Source: Planctomycetota bacterium
Lineage (GTDB): Bacteria; Planctomycetota; Brocadiia; Brocadiales; Bathyanammoxibiaceae
Reading direction: 5' to 3'
Length of the DNA stretch: 8,849 nt
Assembly (NCBI GenBank): GCA_030623665.1
Contig: JAUXLO010000068.1
Coordinates: 1 to 8,849, forward strand
Made by a program: the position numbers and the translations under genes. The stretch's first letter is position 1, and every line of letters starts with the position of its first letter. The notes under the pieces are model-generated. The model saw nothing but the letters and a program-made list of their open reading frames with translations, was not told the origin of the DNA and did no database searches. This document shows, piece after piece, positions 7,137 through 8,849 of this stretch.

Positions 7137-7327
7137 CTGGCGGATAAGAGGCTATATGAGGTATTTTCAGCCCGCGACCGGGGGGCCGGTCAGAGGCAGG
7201 CCCCTGAGTAAATCAGGGGCAGGTCTGTCGCGCCCGAGACAGATGGCGCCATAGTTTGGGCGAACCTACGACGTAAGTTCGCCGACGCAGAACCGAGTTT
7301 CGCAGATTACCGGAAGGAGAGACGAGC
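7137..7327 (+). promoter_or_regulatory. Structured leader X upstream of array member C
   Basis: This 191-nt leader is duplicated at 7463-7652. A core of 63 nt (7183-7245) is identical in both copies. It contains hairpin H1, GCCCCTGA/TCAGGGGC (7200-7207, 7213-7220, loop GTAAA), and H2, TCTGTC/GACAGA (7224-7229, 7238-7243, loop GCGCCCGA). The loop bases CGCCC (7231-7235) can pair with GGGCG (7258-7262), a potential pseudoknot. In this copy GGCGAAC (7259-7265) can alternatively pair with GTTCGCC (7277-7283), so two exclusive folds are possible. The last conserved part holds the ribosome binding site. It looks like a cis-regulatory RNA, but I cannot assign it to a known class. Confidence 0.5.
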
Positions 7328-7462
7328 ATGGGCGAGAAATGGTATTCCCTCTCAAGAGGCGAGAAATGGTATTCCCTCTCAACGAAAAGGCTGCTGTTTA
7401 TAGTACTTATACCCATCGGGATCGCCGCTATAGTTGCCAACGTAATCATATTTGCGTTCTAG
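7328..7462 (+). CDS. Small single-span membrane peptide, array member C (44 aa)
   Basis: The start is clear: AGGAG (7315-7319) lies eight bases before ATG 7328, and the 17 bases from GGAG through ATG are identical in member D. The peptide has a polar N-terminus in which GEKWYSLS occurs twice in tandem (residues 2-9 and 11-18), then T-K-R, then one hydrophobic span (about 22-44) with Pro29, Gly31 and Asn38. Most differences from member D in the span are silent or swap one hydrophobic residue for another, which suggests selection for a membrane segment. Aromatic W-Y before the span suits an interface position. The family is unknown to me; it may be a regulatory subunit, a stress peptide or a toxin-like peptide, and nothing here decides between these. 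Confidence 0.7.
   Translation: MGEKWYSLSRGEKWYSLSTKRLLFIVLIPIGIAAIVANVIIFAF
7331..7382 (+). repeat. 27-bp tandem duplication inside member C
   Basis: The 25 bases at 7331-7355 are repeated exactly at 7358-7382, giving a period of 27 bp and keeping the frame. The result is two copies of GEKWYSLS in the N-terminal region. Member D has one copy preceded by an extra Lys-Glu. Perfect identity indicates a recent event. Confidence 0.9.
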
Positions 7463-7652
7463 CAGGCGGGTAAGAAAGTATGTGAGGTATTTTCAGCCGC
7501 AACCCAGAGGGCCGGTCAGAGGCAGGCCCCTGAGTAAATCAGGGGCAGGTCTGTCGCGCCCGAGACAGATGCGCCATGGTTTGGGCGAACCTATGGCATG
7601 ACTTCACCGACGCAAAACCAGGTTCCGTAGGCTATCGGAGGGAGAGACGAGC
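7463..7652 (+). promoter_or_regulatory. Structured leader Y upstream of array member D
   Basis: This is the second copy of the leader. The 63-nt core lies at 7509-7571 with H1 at 7526-7533/7539-7546 and H2 at 7550-7555/7564-7569. The potential loop pseudoknot is kept: CGCCC (7557-7561) with GGGCG (7583-7587). The downstream part has diverged: the alternative GGCGAAC helix of copy X is reduced to five of seven pairs, while GACGCAAAACC (7609-7619) and GGCTATCGGAGG remain recognisable equivalents. GGAGG and GGAG motifs (7637-7644) serve member D. Confidence 0.5.
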
Positions 7653-7772
7653 ATGGGCGAGAAGGAGAAATGGTACTCTGTCTCAACGACAAGGATACTG
7701 TTTATGGTACTTATACCCCTGGGGATTGCCGCTATAGTTGTCAACGCAATCATGCTTATCTTTAGCGACTAG
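7653..7772 (+). CDS. Small single-span membrane peptide, array member D (39 aa)
   Basis: ATG 7653 has GGAG eight bases upstream (7641-7644) and the same start context as member C. The N-terminus MGEKEKWYSVSTTR is polar, followed by a single hydrophobic span (about residues 15-37) with Pro22, Gly24 and Asn31, and a short SD tail. It is clearly paralogous to member C (EKWYS, ST-x-R, VLIP-x-GIAAIV-x-N). The stop is TAG; beyond it the frame remains open for 42 more codons to TGA at 7899. Probable inner-membrane peptide of unknown function, expressed from its own leader and possibly from the promoter at 6972. Confidence 0.7.
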   Translation: MGEKEKWYSVSTTRILFMVLIPLGIAAIVVNAIMLIFSD

Positions 7773-7844
7773 GCGGGTGGAACCGGATATACAGGGCAGT
7801 TTATAGTAGGAACACGTTATCCGCCTCAAAGTGTAATTCTTCAC

Positions 7845-7876
7845 AATTTTGGTAACAGTACAACTTTGGTAATAGT
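7845..7876. repeat. Two imperfect direct repeats spaced 17 nt
   Basis: AATTTTGGTAACAGT (7845-7859) and AACTTTGGTAATAGT (7862-7876) agree at 13 of 15 positions in an AT-rich stretch. They could be protein-binding half sites or chance; only two clear copies exist. Confidence 0.3.
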
Positions 7877-7909
7877 TTGGCAGGTAATCAGGCCATATTG
7901 ATATAGAGT

Positions 7910-7928
7910 TAAGGGGTTTTTCCCCTTA
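7910..7928 (+). terminator. Possible terminator downstream of the peptide array
   Basis: TAAGGGG (7910-7916) and CCCCTTA (7922-7928) form a perfect 7-bp stem with a TTTTT loop, followed by TTGTT. The U-run after the stem is short, so termination efficiency is uncertain. The position, 138 bp after the last array gene and just past the TGA at 7899, suits an operon end. Confidence 0.4.
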
Positions 7929-7931
7929 TTG

Positions 7932-8121
7932 TTCCCCTCCCTTGATGAGGGGCTTTCCATCTCCACTCTTCGTGGCAGCAAGTCGTGCTAGAGGCAGATC
8001 CGCCCTCCAAACCAATTGGCGAATCGTGCCAAAGGTCAGATCCGCCTCTGGCGGACTTTCAGCCTTCGGCGTCACTGCCACGCTACATTACAGCCCTTCA
8101 TTTCCCTCCCTTGACGGGGGG
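7932..8121. repeat. Composite intergenic repeat, MITE-like layout
   Basis: Two 21-bp direct repeats (7932-7952 and 8101-8121, 18 of 21 identical, both containing CCTCCCTTGA) enclose a perfect 8-bp inverted pair, CGTGGCAG (7971-7978) and CTGCCACG (8075-8082). Inside, TCGTGC...CAGATCCGCC occurs twice (7983-8004 and 8024-8046), and the second copy runs into a TCCGCC/GGCGGA hairpin (8041-8055). No transposase is encoded. It could be a non-autonomous element or a patchwork of small repeats. Confidence 0.5.
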
Positions 8122-8126
8122 AATAC

Positions 8127-8152
8127 GGACAGGTCTAAAGACCTGTCCCTAC
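8127..8152 (-). repeat. REP-like hairpin with GTAG head, minus strand
   Basis: A perfect 9-bp stem, GGACAGGTC (8127-8135) and GACCTGTCC (8140-8148) with loop TAAA, is followed by CTAC (8149-8152). On the - strand this reads GTAG directly abutting the hairpin, as in the element at 3477. Confidence 0.6.
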
Positions 8153-8163
8153 AATAATCTTCT

Positions 8164-8182
8164 GTAGTTGCTCGATTTATCC
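8164..8182 (+). repeat. Decayed REP-like hairpin, plus strand
   Basis: The first 18 bases from GTAG (8164-8167) match the minus-strand arm of the element at 6729-6750 at 17 positions. The 3' stem arm is lost after TTTATC, so the hairpin is broken. Together with 8127-8152 it forms a divergent pair, 11 bp apart. Confidence 0.55.
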
Positions 8183-8194
8183 GTGATTATATAC

Positions 8195-8222
8195 TTGACG
8201 CAGGAATATGTCCAGATAGAAT
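8195..8222 (+). promoter_or_regulatory. Sigma-70-type promoter before the right-hand gene
   Basis: TTGACG (8195-8200) and TAGAAT (8217-8222) are separated by 16 bp, each one base from consensus. Transcription would start near 8229, about 80 nt before the preferred GTG start at 8310. It lies just after the decayed REP-like element. Confidence 0.45.
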
Positions 8223-8309
8223 TTGGTCATGGGAAAAATACGTTTGTGGGCATCTTTCTGGTTGTCTTGCCTTCACTGGGCATTTTGGCGTTGGGAGCGG
8301 GGTGACGCC

Positions 8310-8849
8310 GTGGTAGTGCCAATATTCCCCATATTAACAAGCTCGTTTAGTTGGGTATTGGCAGTAACGGGGAGTGTAGGGTTTTTCAGTGACACCTCTT
8401 GGCTTATTTATGTTCCTTTCGGCTTATTACTTCTTATAGTTATTCTTGTAGCACCATACGGACTGTGGCGTGAACAACAAGCACGTGCAGATGAAGCTGA
8501 AGAAAAACTTAAACCCCGTATTTCAGTTAAGCCAATTGTTGTGGACTATGGCCAATTGGCTTGTATTAGAGTTACTAATTTAGGAAACGAGACTATTCGT
8601 AATTGTGTGGGTTATCTTCGAGCAGTTTACCGAGAAGCTAACAATAAAGGTCTTAGGCGAAAAAAATTGATACCTCCTGTTTGTTTACGGTGGTCAACTA
8701 GACATGGCGGAGAAGACAAAAGAAAGGAGCTGACATTTATAAGAGAGGCAGATTTAAATGTAGTAGAAATCAGATATAGGGGGCGGGTTTTTTTATATGT
8801 TTTTAATAAAGACCTTTATGAACATGATAATGTTGGTCAAAGATACCAG
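8310..8849 (+). CDS. Membrane-anchored protein of unknown function, 3' end outside window
   Basis: The frame is open to the right edge (at least 180 codons). Two hydrophobic stretches near the N-terminus (about residues 5-27 and 33-55, the latter WLIYVPFGLLLLIVILVAPYGLW) are followed by a charged segment (REQQARADEAEEKLKPR) and a soluble domain with beta-like VRVTNLGNET-type sequence, probably cytoplasmic or at the membrane surface. I chose GTG 8310 because GGGGTG (8299-8304) lies upstream and a promoter predicts RNA starting near 8229. An in-frame ATG at 8229 would add 27 residues with six tryptophans and looks non-coding. Base and codon use is clearly more AT-rich than in the housekeeping block, suggesting acquisition. 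No family is recognised. Confidence 0.6.
   Translation, partial: MVVPIFPILTSSFSWVLAVTGSVGFFSDTSWLIYVPFGLLLLIVILVAPYGLWREQQARADEAEEKLKPRISVKPIVVDYGQLACIRVTNLGNETIRNCVGYLRAVYREANNKGLRRKKLIPPVCLRWSTRHGGEDKRKELTFIREADLNVVEIRYRGRVFLYVFNKDLYEHDNVGQRYQ

Larger units (their letters stand above)
7137..7772 (+). repeat. Tandem duplication of leader plus micro-gene, period about 325 bp
   Basis: Unit one (7137-7462) and unit two (7463-7772) each consist of the structured leader and a small membrane-peptide gene. The distance between the stop codons of B and C is 326 bp, and between the start codons of C and D it is 325 bp. The tail of B and the first bases after D (GGCGGGT) show that at least one more unit once stood on each side. 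The core of the leader is better conserved than the coding part. Confidence 0.8.
7773..8309. other. Repeat-rich intergenic stretch without a convincing gene
   Basis: The first bases resemble the start of another leader unit (GGCGGGT). Then come two imperfect 17-nt-spaced repeats, a possible terminator, a composite intergenic repeat, two GTAG-headed hairpins and a promoter, listed separately. Two overlapping + strand reading frames across about 7942-8167 run through the repeats, lack ribosome binding sites and are not credible genes. A short frame from GTG 8183 to TGA 8303 (40 codons) ends in a hydrophobic stretch (LVVLPSLGILALGAG) faintly like the array peptides, but has no ribosome binding site. 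Confidence 0.6.

Noticed and set aside
7137..7327. c-di-AMP (ydaO-type) riboswitch, suggested by the nearby cyclase
   Set aside because: I could not find the ydaO conserved blocks in either leader copy.
7213..7449. 78-codon minus-strand frame across leader X and member C
   Set aside because: It is antisense to a well-supported micro-gene, spans the structured leader and contains the mirrored 27-bp duplication; no ribosome binding site.
6901..7772. Genome-wide TAG reassignment
   Set aside because: folP, cdaA, pdxJ and dapA all end at TAG at the expected family length, so TAG is a normal stop here.
7137..7772. CRISPR array or phage-type iterons
   Set aside because: Only two units of about 325 bp, no short regularly spaced repeats with unique spacers and no cas genes.
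7942..8167. Two overlapping + strand reading frames (71 and 60 codons)
   Set aside because: They run through direct and inverted repeats, have no ribosome binding sites, and their peptides reflect repeat composition rather than a protein family.
8183..8305. 40-codon frame ending in a hydrophobic LVVLPSLGILALGAG segment as a fifth array peptide
   Set aside because: The GTG start has no Shine-Dalgarno and the predicted promoter lies inside the frame. Similarity to members C and D is limited to generic hydrophobic pattern. Not excluded, but not supported.
8229..8309. ATG 8229 as start of the right-hand gene
   Set aside because: It would be leaderless from the predicted promoter and adds 27 residues with six tryptophans from G-rich sequence, unlike the rest of the protein; GTG 8310 is preferred.

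Overview
The window looks like chromosomal DNA of a Gram-negative-type bacterium. It encodes a TolC-family outer-membrane channel with a signal peptide, together with a DisA_N cyclase and a YbbR partner. By eye the left three quarters are about half G+C. The order folP-cdaA-ybbR-pdxJ recalls Deltaproteobacteria, Planctomycetota and neighbouring lineages. That placement rests on remembered gene order and is only an inference. All convincing genes are on the + strand.

Positions 1-6661 are a dense housekeeping block. folP (already open at the left edge) overlaps cdaA, cdaA overlaps the ybbR/cdaR gene, and that gene overlaps pdxJ by the four bases ATGA, so these four genes are very probably one translationally coupled operon. 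A 138-bp gap then holds a GTAG-headed palindrome and a near-duplicate of the dapA start region. dapA, folE and a TolC-family gene follow with gaps of 36 and 55 bp. The block mixes folate synthesis (folP, folE), pyridoxal phosphate synthesis (pdxJ), lysine/diaminopimelate synthesis (dapA), c-di-AMP signalling (cdaA, cdaR) and envelope transport (tolC-like).

Positions 6662-7772 change character. A two-armed REP-like element is followed by four related short genes for single-span membrane peptides. The first is intact (29 aa), the second is frameshifted, and the third (44 aa) and fourth (39 aa) are intact with excellent ribosome binding sites. The third and fourth genes are each preceded by a copy of a leader of about 190 nt containing 63 identical nucleotides, two perfect hairpins and a possible loop pseudoknot. 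The unit of leader plus micro-gene is tandemly duplicated with a period of about 325 bp. I do not recognise the peptide family or the leader. This array is the most likely place for something undescribed.

Positions 7773-8309 contain no convincing gene. They hold a possible terminator, a composite intergenic repeat, two more GTAG-headed REP-like hairpins and a good sigma-70-type promoter. The window ends inside a more AT-rich gene for a membrane-anchored protein of unknown function, which may be an acquired gene.
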